64,000 nucleotides of DNA from Polaromonas sp. P2-4 (lineage in GTDB: Bacteria > Pseudomonadota > Gammaproteobacteria > Burkholderiales > Burkholderiaceae_C), in assembly GCA_024703855.1 (NCBI GenBank), contig CP087965.1, positions 256,001-320,000 on the forward strand, read 5' to 3'. A program made the translations under genes and the position numbers. Of the stretch, positions 41,394 through 51,042 are shown one piece after another. The notes beneath the pieces were generated by a model. The model was not told where the DNA came from, made no database searches, and was given only the letters and a program-made list of their open reading frames with translations. Within the stretch, counting starts at the first letter, position 1, and every line of letters starts with the position of its first letter.

Positions 41394-42708
41394 TCAGGGC
41401 CGCACCATCTTGCAGCTGTGCGGCTGCTCGGCACGCTGCGGCGCAATCGTTTTGATGACGCGAAAGCCGTAGCCCGAGCCTTCCACATCAAACTTCACAC
41501 CGGGCGCGCCCTGCTTGCCCATCACCGCCACCAGCAGCGGCTGCTGGAACTGGTGATCGGCGGCGCGCATCGCGCCCTGATGACCTGAAACAGCCACGAG
41601 AGAACGCTCCATCTGGGCAGCAACCGCGGCTGAATCCGTAGCACCGGCTTTTTCAACGCTTTGCGCCAAGGCCTCAATCATCAGTTGCATACGCATGTGC
41701 ACATAGTCGTCTTGCGGCTTGGGAAAGCGCTGACGGAAAGACTGGTAGAAGGCCTCCGAGGATGCGCCCGCCGCGTTGGGGAACCAGTCGGCCACCGCAA
41801 TCACCTTGCCCACACCGGCATCGCCCAGCGCGGCCGGCACGCCCAGCGCATTGCCGTAGAAGGTGTAGAACTTGCCTTCGTAACCCACTTCTTTCGCGGC
41901 CTTGATCAGCAAGGTCAAATCATTGCCCCAGTTGCCGGTCAGCACCGCTTGCGCGCCGCTGGACTTGATCTTGACGGCGTAGGGAATGAAGTCCTTCACA
42001 CGCCCCAGCGCATGCAGTTCATCACCCACGATCTGCACGTCGGGACGCTGCGCGGCTATTTGTTTGCGGGCCTCGCGCAGCACCGCCTGGCCAAAGCTGT
42101 AGTCCTGGCCAATCAGGTACACGCTTTTCAGCGCCTTGTCGTCCTTGAGCACATCCATCAAGGCAGCCATGCGCATGTCGGCATGGGCATCAAAACGAAA
42201 ATGCCAGTAGCTGCATTTTTCATTGGTCAATATGGGATCGACCGCCGAGTAGTTGAGGAACAGCACGCGCTTGGCTGGCTCGCGTTCATTGTGCTTGTTG
42301 ATGGCATCAATCAGCACCGCCGCGATGGACGAAGAATTGCCCTGGGCAATCACGGTCACACCATCGTCAATCGTGGAGCGCAACGCGGCCAGCGCTTCTT
42401 CGTTCTGGCCCTTGTTGTCATAGCGCTCGATCACCAGGTGACGGTTGCCACCCGCCAGCTTGATGCCGCCGCGCGCATTGACACGCTCGGTCGCCCACAC
42501 GAGGTTGCAGAAACACCGCTTCGCCGGTGTTGGCAAACGGGCCGGAAAGGCTTTCGATCAAGGCAACCCGAACCGGCGCCAAGACCGGTGCTGCCGACTG
42601 CGTGGGCACTGCGGGCTGCGCTACTACGGCGAACGAACAGGCCAGCGAAACCGCGGCAAGTAGGGCCACCGCACAGCGTTTCAAGAGAGGGTTTTTAAAA
42701 AAATACAT
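41394..42708 (-). CDS. Branched-chain amino-acid-type ABC substrate-binding protein (frameshifted)
   Basis: About 435 residues, type I periplasmic binding protein (LivK/receptor family ligand-binding region). Signal peptide KRCAVALLAAVSLACSFAVVAQ, then VRVALIESLSGPFANTGEAV, the family opening, and VYLIGQDYSFGQAVLREARK. A shift near 42512 divides the first 65 residues from the rest. No permease or ATPase genes adjoin it, so it may serve a transporter encoded elsewhere. Confidence 0.8.
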
Positions 42709-42800
42709 TCGTCAGTTTCCTTGAAATAGAACCCCTCCACACCGATGTGAACTGCATGCGGCAATCAGGGTTGAGCGCCGCGAAGTGTACGGGACAGACG

Positions 42801-42824
42801 GGGACAAATCCTGTCAATTGTCCC
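42801..42824. promoter_or_regulatory. Inverted repeat upstream of hsp20
   Basis: GGGACAA and TTGTCCC separated by ten bases, 37-60 nt before the hsp20 start. Could be an operator or a stem in the leader that governs heat-induced translation. A related GGGACAG-N-CGGGGAC string is also present near 2210. Confidence 0.35.
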
Positions 42825-42860
42825 GCTTAAATCGACAAGTTAACCGACAAGGAGTACCCC

Positions 42861-43253
42861 ATGTTTTTTGCCCCCGTTGTTCGCCATCGCGCAGTTTCCC
42901 CGGCCTTCCGTTCTTTTGACCGCAGTTTCGAGCGTTTCGTCAGCGAAGCTCTCATCAACAACACCCATCGCAGCGCAAAAACCGATGTTCAGCTGACGCA
43001 AGATGACAAGGCCTGGACACTCACGCTGGACGTACCCGGCCTGGCCCGCGAACACCTGAGCATTGGCATCGAAGGCAATGTGATTCGCATCGACAGCAAG
43101 GCCGACGCCCCGCGCCAGTTCAAGGCGGCCTACGAGCTGCCGCAGGACATCGACGCAGCCGCCAGCGCGGCCAAGCTGGAAAACGGCGTGTTGACGCTCA
43201 CGCTGGGCAAGCAAGTACCGGTGAGCAAGGTCGTCGATTTGGCTATTCAATAA
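42861..43253 (+). CDS. Small heat shock protein, Hsp20/alpha-crystallin family
   Basis: 130 residues; ATP-independent chaperone that holds unfolding proteins. The alpha-crystallin domain spans about residues 40-125 (TDVQLTQDDKAWTLTLDVPGLAREHLSIGIEGNVIRIDS, ending LENGVLTLTLGK, the A-x-x-x-G-V-L-like motif). The C-terminal I-x-I motif is not clearly present (VDLAIQ), slightly unusual. AAGGAG lies just before the ATG. Convergent with tsaD. Confidence 0.85.
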   Translation: MFFAPVVRHRAVSPAFRSFDRSFERFVSEALINNTHRSAKTDVQLTQDDKAWTLTLDVPGLAREHLSIGIEGNVIRIDSKADAPRQFKAAYELPQDIDAAASAAKLENGVLTLTLGKQVPVSKVVDLAIQ

Positions 43254-43276
43254 AGCGGAGTAAACCCGGAACTGGC

Positions 43277-44319
43277 TCAAGCCTGTTCGGACTGCAGCAC
43301 TGCCAGGCTCCAGCGCGGCTTCACGTCAAAGGTGTAGCCGCGCTGCAGCGCCTCTAACCCCGCCTGCAGCCGCATGCCGGCCGCCATCGCAATCATGGCG
43401 CCGTTGTCGGTGCATAAATGCAGTTCGGGGTAATGCACGCGGATGCCGCGCTGCTGGCACGCCGCGTTGAGCTGGCTGCGCAGCAAGGCGTTGGCGCCCA
43501 CACCACCAGCCACCACCAAACGCTTGAGCCCGGTTTGCATCATGGCGGTCAATGATTTTTTGACCAGCACCTCGACAATGGCTGCCTGGGTAGAGGCCGC
43601 CAGATCGGCTTTGCGGTTTTCCAGTTCGGCGCCGAGCTTTTTAGCCTGCGTCAGCACGGCGGTTTTCAGACCGGCGAATGAAAAATCCAGGTTCCCGCTG
43701 TGCAGCAAGGGCCGGGGTAGCTTGAAAGCCGCGCCATCGCCCTGCTGCGCCAGTTTGGACAGATGTGGCCCGCCGGGATAAGGCAAACCCATGAGCTTGG
43801 CCGACTTGTCAAAGGCCTCGCCGGCCGCGTCATCAATGGTTTCGCCGAGCAGTTCGTAACTACCCACACGGTCCACCCGCATCAATTGGGTGTGCCCGCC
43901 AGAGACCAGCAGCGCCACAAACGGAAATTCGGGCGGGTCGGCGCTCAAAAAGGCGACAGCAAATGCCCTTCCAGGTGGTGCACCCCCATCACCGGCTTGC
44001 CGAGCGCAGCCGCCAGCGAGCAGGCCACACCCGCACCCACCAGCAGCGCACCTGCCAGCCCTGGCCCGCGCGTGTAGGCCACCACATCGACCTGCGCCAA
44101 GGAGCGCTGCGCCTCTTTCATGACCTCTCGCGTCAAGGGCAAAACACGCCGGATATGGTCGCGGCTGGCCAGCTCGGGCACCACGCCGCCAAAGGCCTGG
44201 TGCATGTCAATCTGGCTGTACAAAGCGTGCGACAGCAGCCGCGGCACGCCCTCGCCCGAAGCGTCCACCAGCGCCACACCCGTTTCGTCACAACTCGATT
44301 CAAATCCAAGAACTAGCAT
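43277..44319 (-). CDS. tsaD: tRNA N6-threonylcarbamoyladenosine transferase TsaD (frameshifted)
   Basis: About 347 residues, essential tRNA t6A modification at position 37. [19 protein letters not shown] opens the protein, and the metal-binding histidines are in [13 protein letters not shown]; then [11 protein letters not shown] and [17 protein letters not shown] run near 43948 is one base short ([13 protein letters not shown] restored). The start was set at 44319 because [14 protein letters not shown] is the universal beginning. Confidence 0.9.
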
Positions 44320-44341
44320 TCCCTGAGTGTAAGGTTTGGCC

Positions 44342-44478
44342 ATCGGCCCGCTCGGGGGCAGCGTATTACACGCAGTGTGTGAACATGGGGGACCAGAATT
44401 TCTCCGCGGGGCCACCTCAAGGAGAAATAGCCCCCTCGAGGGTAGGGAGTTACACACAGTGAACGACCATGGGGGAAA
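44342..44478 (-). repeat. Dispersed repeat family 2, two copies, between tsaD and nasT
   Basis: One truncated and one full copy. The full copy (44400-44478) has GGGGCCACCTCAAGG, AGCCCCCTCGAGGG, ACACACAGTGAACG and CCATGGGGGA. The gap has no other visible gene. Confidence 0.65.
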
Positions 44479-44509
44479 ATGCTGGCTCGAATCTTGCATG
44501 GAATGACGC

Positions 44510-45142
44510 ATGACGCCTTCACAATCCCTGCGCCTTGTCGTGATCGCCCCGGATCTGGTTGAATCCGTGGAGGCCAACATGCACGCCCGTGAACTGGCGG
44601 AGCGGTCACGCCAGTTGCGCATTGGCCTGCTTGAAAACGGTTACAACCTGGTGGCGGTCTTGCCCGCAGACACCTTTCTCGCAGAGCGGCTGGCCCAGTT
44701 ACAGCCCGACATGATCATTGTGGACGCCGAGAGCGAAGCCCGCGACTCCCTGGAGCATGTGGTGATGGCGACCCGCGATGCGCGCCGCCCGATTGTGCTG
44801 TTTACCAATGACAACGACACCACCCACGTCAAGGATGCGGTGGCGGCGGGTGTGTCCGCCTACATCGTCGCCGGCCTGTCGCCTGACCGCATACGCCCCA
44901 TCCTGGATGTGGCGATGGCGCGCTTTGAGCATGAGCAGGGTCTGAGGCGCGAACTGGCAGACGTCAGGACCGAGTTGCAGGACCGCAAAGTGATAGACCG
45001 CGCCAAGGGTTTGTTGATGCAGCGCCAGAACCTCAATGAGCAGGCGGCCTACGAAAAACTCCGCAAGGCCGCGATGGACAAAGGCCTGCGCCTGGGCGAG
45101 GTGGCGCAGCGCATCCTGGACGCAGCCGACCTGCTGGGCTGA
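44510..45142 (+). CDS. nasT: NasT-type regulator: receiver-like domain plus ANTAR RNA-binding domain
   Basis: 210 residues. The N-terminal receiver-like domain keeps an aspartate (MIIVDAES) but lacks the usual acidic pair and the conserved lysine, as in NasT proteins. The C-terminal ANTAR domain ([50 protein letters not shown]) binds hexaloop RNA hairpins and prevents transcription termination of nitrate assimilation genes. A leader with such a hairpin lies before nrtA. No NasS gene, its usual nitrate-sensing partner, is in the window. Confidence 0.85.
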   Translation: MTPSQSLRLVVIAPDLVESVEANMHARELAERSRQLRIGLLENGYNLVAVLPADTFLAERLAQLQPDMIIVDAESEARDSLEHVVMATRDARRPIVLFTNDNDTTHVKDAVAAGVSAYIVAGLSPDRIRPILDVAMARFEHEQGLRRELADVRTELQDRKVIDRAKGLLMQRQNLNEQAAYEKLRKAAMDKGLRLGEVAQRILDAADLLG

Positions 45143-45461
45143 CCCGGCCTGACGCCGAAATGGTGCGCGGCACAAATGCGGTGCAGCCCTTGATGGACTC
45201 CATCATTCGTTCGAGTGGTTTGCGAGCCTCATCTGGCATTGGTGCCATAAAGTTGCGCCCTGAGAGACCGGCCACGAAAACCCTGAACCAGCCGTGGCCA
45301 AACAGGCGCGACTCTTCTTCCAACTGGCCGAAGCTCACAATTTCCTCTAGCATCTTGTCGGCGCACACCAAGGGGATGAGAGCATCGCCCCGGCCCGCGC
45401 TGAACTGTTCATGTTGCTCGGGCGTGCCGTCGTCGGTGAGTTCTGCGCCCTGCAAACACAA
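45033..45461 (-). CDS. Possible small gene of unknown function, divergent from nrdJ
   Basis: The open frame from 45461 gives [20 protein letters not shown] and then about 90 residues of ordinary composition ([40 protein letters not shown]) down to the repeat at 45189. Beyond that it runs antisense to nasT and is arginine/proline-rich, so the 3' end may be wrong or frameshifted. No family recognised. Listed because the composition is protein-like and it lies directly back-to-back with nrdJ. Confidence 0.35.
   Translation of the reverse strand: MCLQGAELTDDGTPEQHEQFSAGRGDALIPLVCADKMLEEIVSFGQLEEESRLFGHGWFRVFVAGLSGRNFMAPMPDEARKPLERMMESIKGCTAFVPRTISASGRVSPAGRLRPGCAAPPRPGAGLCPSRPCGVFRRPPAH
45115..45189. 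repeat. Direct repeat copy 1: nasT tail plus NtrC-like dyad
   Basis: Covers the last codons of nasT (ADLLG-stop) and CGGCCTGACGCCGAAATGG, then GGCACA-AATGC-GGTGCA at 45169-45185. The same order recurs at 48410-48482 with about nine in ten bases identical. The dyad on the other strand begins TGCACC, as in NtrC sites (TGCACC-N5-GGTGCA). Confidence 0.7.
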
Positions 45462-45475
45462 ACCGGAACCGCGTT

Positions 45476-48356
45476 ATGCCAGACCAAGTTCTCAAGCCCG
45501 CCCCGGCAGTCCATGCCCTTCCCCCGCAACCCATCAGCGAAGAGATCCTGCTGGAGAAGTACAGCAAGGGATCGGAGCAAAGCATCCTCGACGTCAACCA
45601 GCGCGTGGCGCGTGCCTTGGCACTGGTTGAAACGCCGGAGCAACGCAAACAGTGGGAAGGCCGCTTCCTGCAAGCCTTGCAGCAAGGCTTTCTGCCGGCC
45701 GGGCGCATCCAGTCCGCCGCGGGCACGGACCTGTCGGCCACGCTGATCAACTGCTTTGTGCAACCGGTCGGCGACTCCATCGCCCAGGCGGATGACGGCC
45801 ACCCAGGCATCTATGTCGCCCTCATGGAAGCGGCCGAGACGATGCGGCGTGGCGGCGGCGTCGGCTACGACTTCTCGCGCATCCGGCCCCAGGGCGCCTG
45901 GGTCGGCAGCACCCAGAGCAGCGCGTCCGGGCCGGTCAGCTACATGCGTGTGTTTGACCGCTCGTGCGAGACGGTCGAATCCGCCGGAGCCAGGCGGGGT
46001 GCACAGATGGGCGTGCTGCGCTGCGACCATCCCGACATCGAGGAGTTCATCCACGCCAAGGATGCCGGTGACCTGCGCAATTTCAACATCTCGGTCGGGG
46101 TGACCGACGCCTTCATGGAGGCGGTTCAGGCCGACACCGAGGTGGCGCTGGTTCACCGCGCGGAACCCGGCGCAGCCCAGAAAGCCGCCGGCGCCTACCA
46201 GAGCCAGGACAACGGGCTATGGGTCTACCGCAAGCTGCGCGCCCGCGAGTTGTGGGACCAGATCATGCGCTCCACCTACGACCATGCCGAGCCCGGCGTG
46301 CTGTTTCTCGACCCTATCAACCACGACAACAACCTGTCGTACTGCGAGACGATTTCCAGCACCAACCCCTGCGCGGAGCAACCGCTGCCGGCCTATGGCT
46401 GCTGCTGCCTCGGTTCTGATCGACCTGACCCGATTTGTTCTCAATCCCTTTGACGAGAAGGCCCGCTTCGACCAGGCCTCGTTTACCGAGCTTGCACGTG
46501 TGGCCGTTCGCATGCTCGACAACGTGCTGGACGTCACCGTCTGGCCTCTGCCGCAGCAGCAGGAAGAAGCGCGCAACAAACGCCGCGTCGGCCTGGGCTT
46601 TACCGGGCTGGGTGATGCGCTGATCATGCTCAACCTGCGCTACGACACCCCCGAAGCCCGTGACATGGCGCGGCACATCTCCGAAGTCATGCGTGACGCT
46701 GCGTACGACGCTTCCGTCGAACTGGCGCGCGAGCGCGGCGCCTTCCCGCTGTTCAATGCCGACCTGTTCCTGAGCGGCAACACGTTTGCCTCGCGCTTGC
46801 CGCAGGCCCTCAAAGATCGCATCCGCACGCACGGGTTGCGCAACTCACACCTGCTGTCCATCGCCCCTACCGGCACGATCAGCCTGGCGTTTGCGGACAA
46901 CGCCAGCAACGGCATCGAGCCCGCCTTCAGCTGGAGCTACACGCGCAAAAGCGCATGCCCGATGGCAGCCTCAAGGAATACGCAGTGGAAGACCACGCCT
47001 GGCGGCTGTACCGCCATTTGCGCGGCGAGGACGCTGCCCTGACGCCCGCTTTCGTGACGGCACTGGAGATGAGCGCGCAGGCCCACGAAGCCATGGTGGC
47101 CGCGGTCGCGCCGTACATCGACACGGCGATTTCAAAGACCGTCAATGTACCGGCCGACTACCCCTATGCCGACTTCCAGCACCTATACCTCGAAGCCTGG
47201 CAGTCCGGCCTGAAGGGGCTGGCCACCTACCGGCCCAACGCCGTGCTGGGCTCGGTGCTCAGCGTCACGCCCGCGGCCGCTCCGCTGCAGATCAATGATG
47301 CCAACCGTCGTCTGGCGCTGGAGCGTCTGCCGGCGCCCGTGCTCTCGTCCCTGCGCTGGCCGGGCCGGCCTGAATTGCCCGAAGGCAATCCGGCCTGGAC
47401 CTTCATGGTGCACCACCCCTTCGGCGACTTCGCGCTGTTCGTCGGCGAACTCGCCCCCGAGGACGGCGGCGCGCCGCAGCCCTTTGAAGTCTGGGTGAAT
47501 GGGGCCGAACAGCCGCGCGGCCTGGGCGCGCTGGCCAAAACGCTGTCGATGGACCTGCGCGCCAACGACCCGGCATGGCTGCAGCTCAAGCTCGACGCAC
47601 TGGCCACCGTGGCCGAAGAGCGCGTTCGAAATGCCGTTTCCACCGCATGGCGAACTGCGCATGTTCCCGGGTGTCGTCGCGGCGACCGCGGCGGTCATCC
47701 GCTGGCGCTGCGAGCAGCTCAAGTCGTTGAAACCCATGGCCAAACCCTTGCCCACGCCGGTGATAGACGCCATGTTCAGCCGGGAAGAGCCAAAAACCGG
47801 CCCGTCAGGCACGCTGGCCTGGGCGGTCGATATCGACAACCCGGCCACCGGCGAAAACTTCGCCCTCACCCTGAAGGAAGTGACCTTGCCGGGTCCGGAC
47901 GGCAGCACCGTCACGCGCCCCTGCGCCGTGGGGTTCTCGGGCAACTACCCGCGTGCGCTCGATGGCCTGGCACGCTTGCTGTCGCTGGACATGCGGGTGA
48001 TCGATCCGGCATGGATAGGCATGAAGCTACGCAAGCTGCTCAACTACGCCGAGCCGCTGGGCCACTTCATGGCTTTTGTGCCGGGTTTGCCGCACGGCGA
48101 GCGGCGCCAGCAGACCTGGCCCTCGACCGTGGCCTATATGGCACGCCTGATCATTCACCGCTATGCCATGCTCGGCATCCTGAATGAAGAAGGTTTTCCG
48201 CTGCGCGAGATGGGCGTGCTGGAGTCCCCCAAAGACACGCAAGCGCCCACCACGCTGGCCGGCAAGGCCTGCCCGGAATGCGGCAACCCGACCGTCATCA
48301 GGAAGGACGGCTGCGACTTCTGCACGGCTTGCGGTTACGTGGGGCAATGCGGATAG
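45476..48356 (+). CDS. nrdJ: Adenosylcobalamin-dependent (class II) ribonucleotide reductase (frameshifted)
   Basis: About 960 residues; makes deoxyribonucleotides using vitamin B12 coenzyme, independent of oxygen. Visible: [63 protein letters not shown] (the N-x-C-x-E-like active site) and [12 protein letters not shown]. It ends in a zinc ribbon, CPECG and CDFCTACGY, carrying the redox cysteines. Shifts near 46410, 46950 and 47625. Flanked by repeats of the nasT tail, so it looks inserted between nasT and nrtA. Confidence 0.85.
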
Positions 48357-48409
48357 GGATGCCCTGCGAGATGAGCCGCAAGGCGCAAAACCCAAGGCCA
48401 GGCTGGGGC

Positions 48410-48482
48410 CTGGGACGGCCGATCTGCTGGACTGAACCGGCCTGACGCCGAAATGGTGCGCCGCACAAATACGGTGCAAGCC
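48410..48482. repeat. Direct repeat copy 2: nasT-tail remnant plus NtrC-like dyad
   Basis: GGCCGATCTGCTGGACTGAA repeats the end of nasT (ADLLD-stop in frame), followed by CGGCCTGACGCCGAAATGG and CGCACA-AATAC-GGTGCA (48462-48478). It lies about 135 bp upstream of the sigma-54 promoter, the right distance for an NtrC enhancer. Confidence 0.7.
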
Positions 48483-48521
48483 CGGAAAAATCACGGATCT
48501 GTCCGGCCCGCCGCAAACATA

Positions 48522-48579
48522 GCTATCAATTTAATAGCTGCTTGCGCCCATAAATAAAGGACTACAGGCCAATTTCACC
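48522..48579 (+). repeat. Dispersed repeat family 1, copy 5
   Basis: GCTATCAATTTAATAGCTGC, TTGCGCCCATAAATAAAGG, then ACAGGCCAATTTCACC. It lies between the NtrC-like site and the sigma-54 promoter of nrtA. Confidence 0.75.
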
Positions 48580-48613
48580 GATATTTTCAGTATGTATTGA
48601 GTAAAAAGACAAC

Positions 48614-48629
48614 TGGCACAAGTTTTGCT
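48614..48629 (+). promoter_or_regulatory. Sigma-54 promoter of the nrt operon
   Basis: TGGCAC-AAGTT-TTGCT fits the -24/-12 consensus TGGCAC-N5-TTGCW, with GG and GC exactly ten bases apart. The start of transcription would be near 48640, just before the leader hairpin. An activator such as NtrC is expected at the upstream dyad. Confidence 0.75.
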
Positions 48630-48643
48630 TTGAACTAAGCACC

Positions 48644-48677
48644 GGGCATCCCACTTCAACGGCGAAGCGGGATGCCC
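48644..48677 (+). promoter_or_regulatory. Leader hairpin with ANTAR-type hexaloop
   Basis: GGGCATCCC pairs with GGGATGCCC; after one A/C mismatch CTTC pairs with GAAG, leaving the six-base loop AACGGC. ANTAR proteins recognise hexaloops with A at position 1 and G at position 4, as here. It is followed at once by a terminator, the nasF-type attenuator layout. Confidence 0.6.
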
Positions 48678-48689
48678 CACATGAACAAA

Positions 48690-48745
48690 GGCGTTCGCAC
48701 CCTGCACTCACATCCATTGTGTTTGCCCGGGTCGAGCGCCTTTTT
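48690..48745 (+). terminator. Attenuator terminator in the nrtA leader
   Basis: GGCGTTCG (48690-48697) pairs with CGAGCGCC (48733-48740), then TTTTTGTTTT. It lies between the promoter and the nrtA start at 48785, so it must be read through for expression. Confidence 0.65.
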
Positions 48746-48784
48746 GTTTTCGCTTTTTGTTTTTTCATTTCTGGAGTCAAGACC

Positions 48785-50028
48785 ATGACCGATCTGCTGA
48801 AATCTTCATTGACACGCCGCACTGTTTTGCAGGCTGCCACCATTGCCGCGGTGGGCATTACGCCTGCGCTGCGCGCCGCCGTGTATGCCCAAGGCTCGGA
48901 TGCGCCCGAGAAAAAGAGGTCAAGATTGGCTTCATCCCGCTGACCGACTGTGCCTCGGTGGTGATGGCTTCGGTGCTGGGCATCGACAAGAAATATGGCG
49001 TGACCATCATCCCGACCAAGGAGGCCAGCTGGGCCGGCGTGCGCGACAAGCTGGTCAATGGCGAGCTCGACTTTGCCCATGTGCTCTACGGCCTGGTTTA
49101 CGGCGTGCACATGGGAACGGCCGGCCCTAAAAAGGACATGGCCGTGCTGATGAACCTGAACAACAACGGCCAGGCCATCACCCTGTCCAAAAAAATCGCC
49201 GACAAGGGCGCGGTGGACGGCGCAGGCCTGGCCAAGCTGATGGCTTCCGAGAAACGCGAATACACCTTTGCCCAGACCTTTCCCACCGGCACGCACGCCA
49301 TGTGGCTGTACTACTGGATGGCAGCCAACGGCATCAACCCCATGAAAGACGCCAAGGTCATTACCGTGCCACCGCCACAGATGGTGGCCAACATGCGTGT
49401 CGGCAATATGGACGGTTTTTGTGTCGGTGAGCCCTGGGGCCACCGCGCCATCATTGACGGCATTGGCGTGACTGCCGTGACGACGCAGGATATCTGGAAA
49501 GACCACCCTGAAAAGGTGCTGGGCACCACTGCAGAGTTCACCAAAAAGTATCCCAACACCACGCGCGCCGTGACGGCCGCCATTCTGGAGGCCGGCAAAT
49601 GGATTGACGCCAGCCTGACCAACAAGCAAAAGATGGCTGAAACCATTGCCGACAAGAGCTATGTCAACACCAGCGTGGACGCGATCAACCAGCGCATTCT
49701 GGGCCGCTACCAAAATGGCATGGGCAAGACCTGGGACGACCCCAACTACATGAAGTTCTACAACGACGGCGCGGTCAACTTCCCTTATCTGTCGGACGGC
49801 ATGTGGTTCATCACGCAACACAAGCGCTGGGGCCTGATCAAGGACCACCCTGACTACCTTGCGGTGGCCAAGCAGATCAACCAGATCGACATTTACAAAC
49901 AGGCCGCAACCGCCGCCAAAGTGAATGTGCCGAAAGACGTGATGCGTACCAGCAAGATGATCGATGGTGTGGTCTGGGACGGCAAAGACCCGAAAAAGTA
50001 CGCCGATGGTTTCAAGGTTCAAGTTTAA
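48785..50028 (+). CDS. nrtA: Nitrate ABC transporter substrate-binding protein (frameshifted)
   Basis: About 415 residues of the NrtA/CmpA family. The N-terminus has a twin-arginine signal (LTRRTVLQAATIAAVGITPAL). The core has EVKIGFIPLTDCASVVMASVLGIDKKYG, TFPTGTHAMWLYYWMAANGINP, PPPQMVANMRVGNMDGFCVGEPWGHRAI. One A is missing near 48918. A signal peptide argues for the transport component rather than the cytoplasmic sensor NasS, which has the same fold. Confidence 0.9.
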
Positions 50029-50088
50029 GACGCCTGAACCGCGACCCCACCGCCTTTCACCCCTTCACGAGACAACCGAGGAACCGCC

Positions 50089-51033
50089 ATGGTCAGCGCC
50101 GTATTTCACACCCCTCTGGACGCCCCCACGCCAGCCGCCCGAAGCGCTACAAATTCAGTAGCAGCTTCTGCCCACCCTGCGGGGGCTACAGGTCAAAAAG
50201 ACTTGAAAACTGCGGCCGCAATGCCGCCGGCAGTGGCAAAGCCGCCGCGCGATACCTCATGGCTCTGGCTCAGCATCCTGCCGCCGCTGCTGGGCCTGGG
50301 CCTGCTGGTGCTGATCTGGGAGCTGGTCTCCGTGGGCACGGGTGCCAGCATTCCATCGCCCAAAGACACCTTTGTGCAAGCGGTGGAGGTCTTCAGCGAC
50401 CCGTTTTACAACAAAGGGCCGAATGACCAGGGCGTGGGCTGGAACGTGCTGTCATCGCTCAAGCGCGTGGCCATGGGCTTCGGCATGGCGGCCATCGTCG
50501 GCATTCCGGTCGGTTTCATGATTGGCCGTTTCAACTTTTTGAGCCGCATGTTCAACCCGCTGATCAGCCTGCTGCGCCCGGTGTCGCCGCTGGCCTGGTT
50601 GCCGATTGGCCTGCTGGTGTTCAAGGGTGCCAACCCGGCCGCCATCTGGACCATCTTCATCTGCTCGATCTGGCCCATGATCATCAACACCGCGGTGGGC
50701 GTGCAGCGTGTGCCGCAGGACTATATGAACGTGGCGCGCGTGCTCAACCTCAGCGAATGGAAGATCGTCACAAAGATTCTCTTCCCGGCCGTGCTGCCCT
50801 ACATGCTGACCGGCGTGCGCCTGGCCGTCGGCACCGCCTGGCTGGTGATCGTAGCCGCCGAAATGCTGACCGGCGGTGTCGGCATCGGTTTCTGGGTCTG
50901 GGACGAGTGGAACAACCTCAACGTCAAGAACATCATCATCGCGATTTTTGTCATCGGCATCGTCGGCCTGGTGCTGGAGTTTGCGCTGATCAAGCTGGCC
51001 ACGGCCTTCACGTTTGAAGAAGTCAAGAACTAA
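50089..51033 (+). CDS. nrtB: Nitrate ABC transporter permease
   Basis: Intact, 314 residues. After a long non-conserved N-terminus (about 55 residues, partly made of a dispersed repeat) come six membrane helices of the binding-protein-dependent permease family, with the EAA-type loop NVARVLNLSEWKIVTKILFPAVLPYMLTGVRLAVGTAWLVIVAAEML. KDTFVQAVEVFSDPFYNKGPNDQGVGWNVLSSLKRV is typical of NrtB. It follows nrtA by 60 nt. Confidence 0.9.
   Translation: MVSAVFHTPLDAPTPAARSATNSVAASAHPAGATGQKDLKTAAAMPPAVAKPPRDTSWLWLSILPPLLGLGLLVLIWELVSVGTGASIPSPKDTFVQAVEVFSDPFYNKGPNDQGVGWNVLSSLKRVAMGFGMAAIVGIPVGFMIGRFNFLSRMFNPLISLLRPVSPLAWLPIGLLVFKGANPAAIWTIFICSIWPMIINTAVGVQRVPQDYMNVARVLNLSEWKIVTKILFPAVLPYMLTGVRLAVGTAWLVIVAAEMLTGGVGIGFWVWDEWNNLNVKNIIIAIFVIGIVGLVLEFALIKLATAFTFEEVKN
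50146..50205 (+). repeat. Dispersed repeat family 1, copy 6, in frame inside nrtB
   Basis: GCTACAAATTCAGTAGCAGC, TTCTGCCCACCCTGCGGG, then GGCTACAGGTCAAAAAG. It is translated as ATNSVAASAHPAGATGQK near residue 22 and keeps the frame. Confidence 0.65.
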
Positions 51034-51042
51034 GGATTCATC

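Noticed and set aside
48626..48641. TGCTT-TGAACT-AAGCA hairpin as a first ANTAR stem-loop before the 48644 hairpin
   Set aside because: It overlaps the -12 box of the sigma-54 promoter, so it would not be in the transcript, and its loop lacks A1 and G4.
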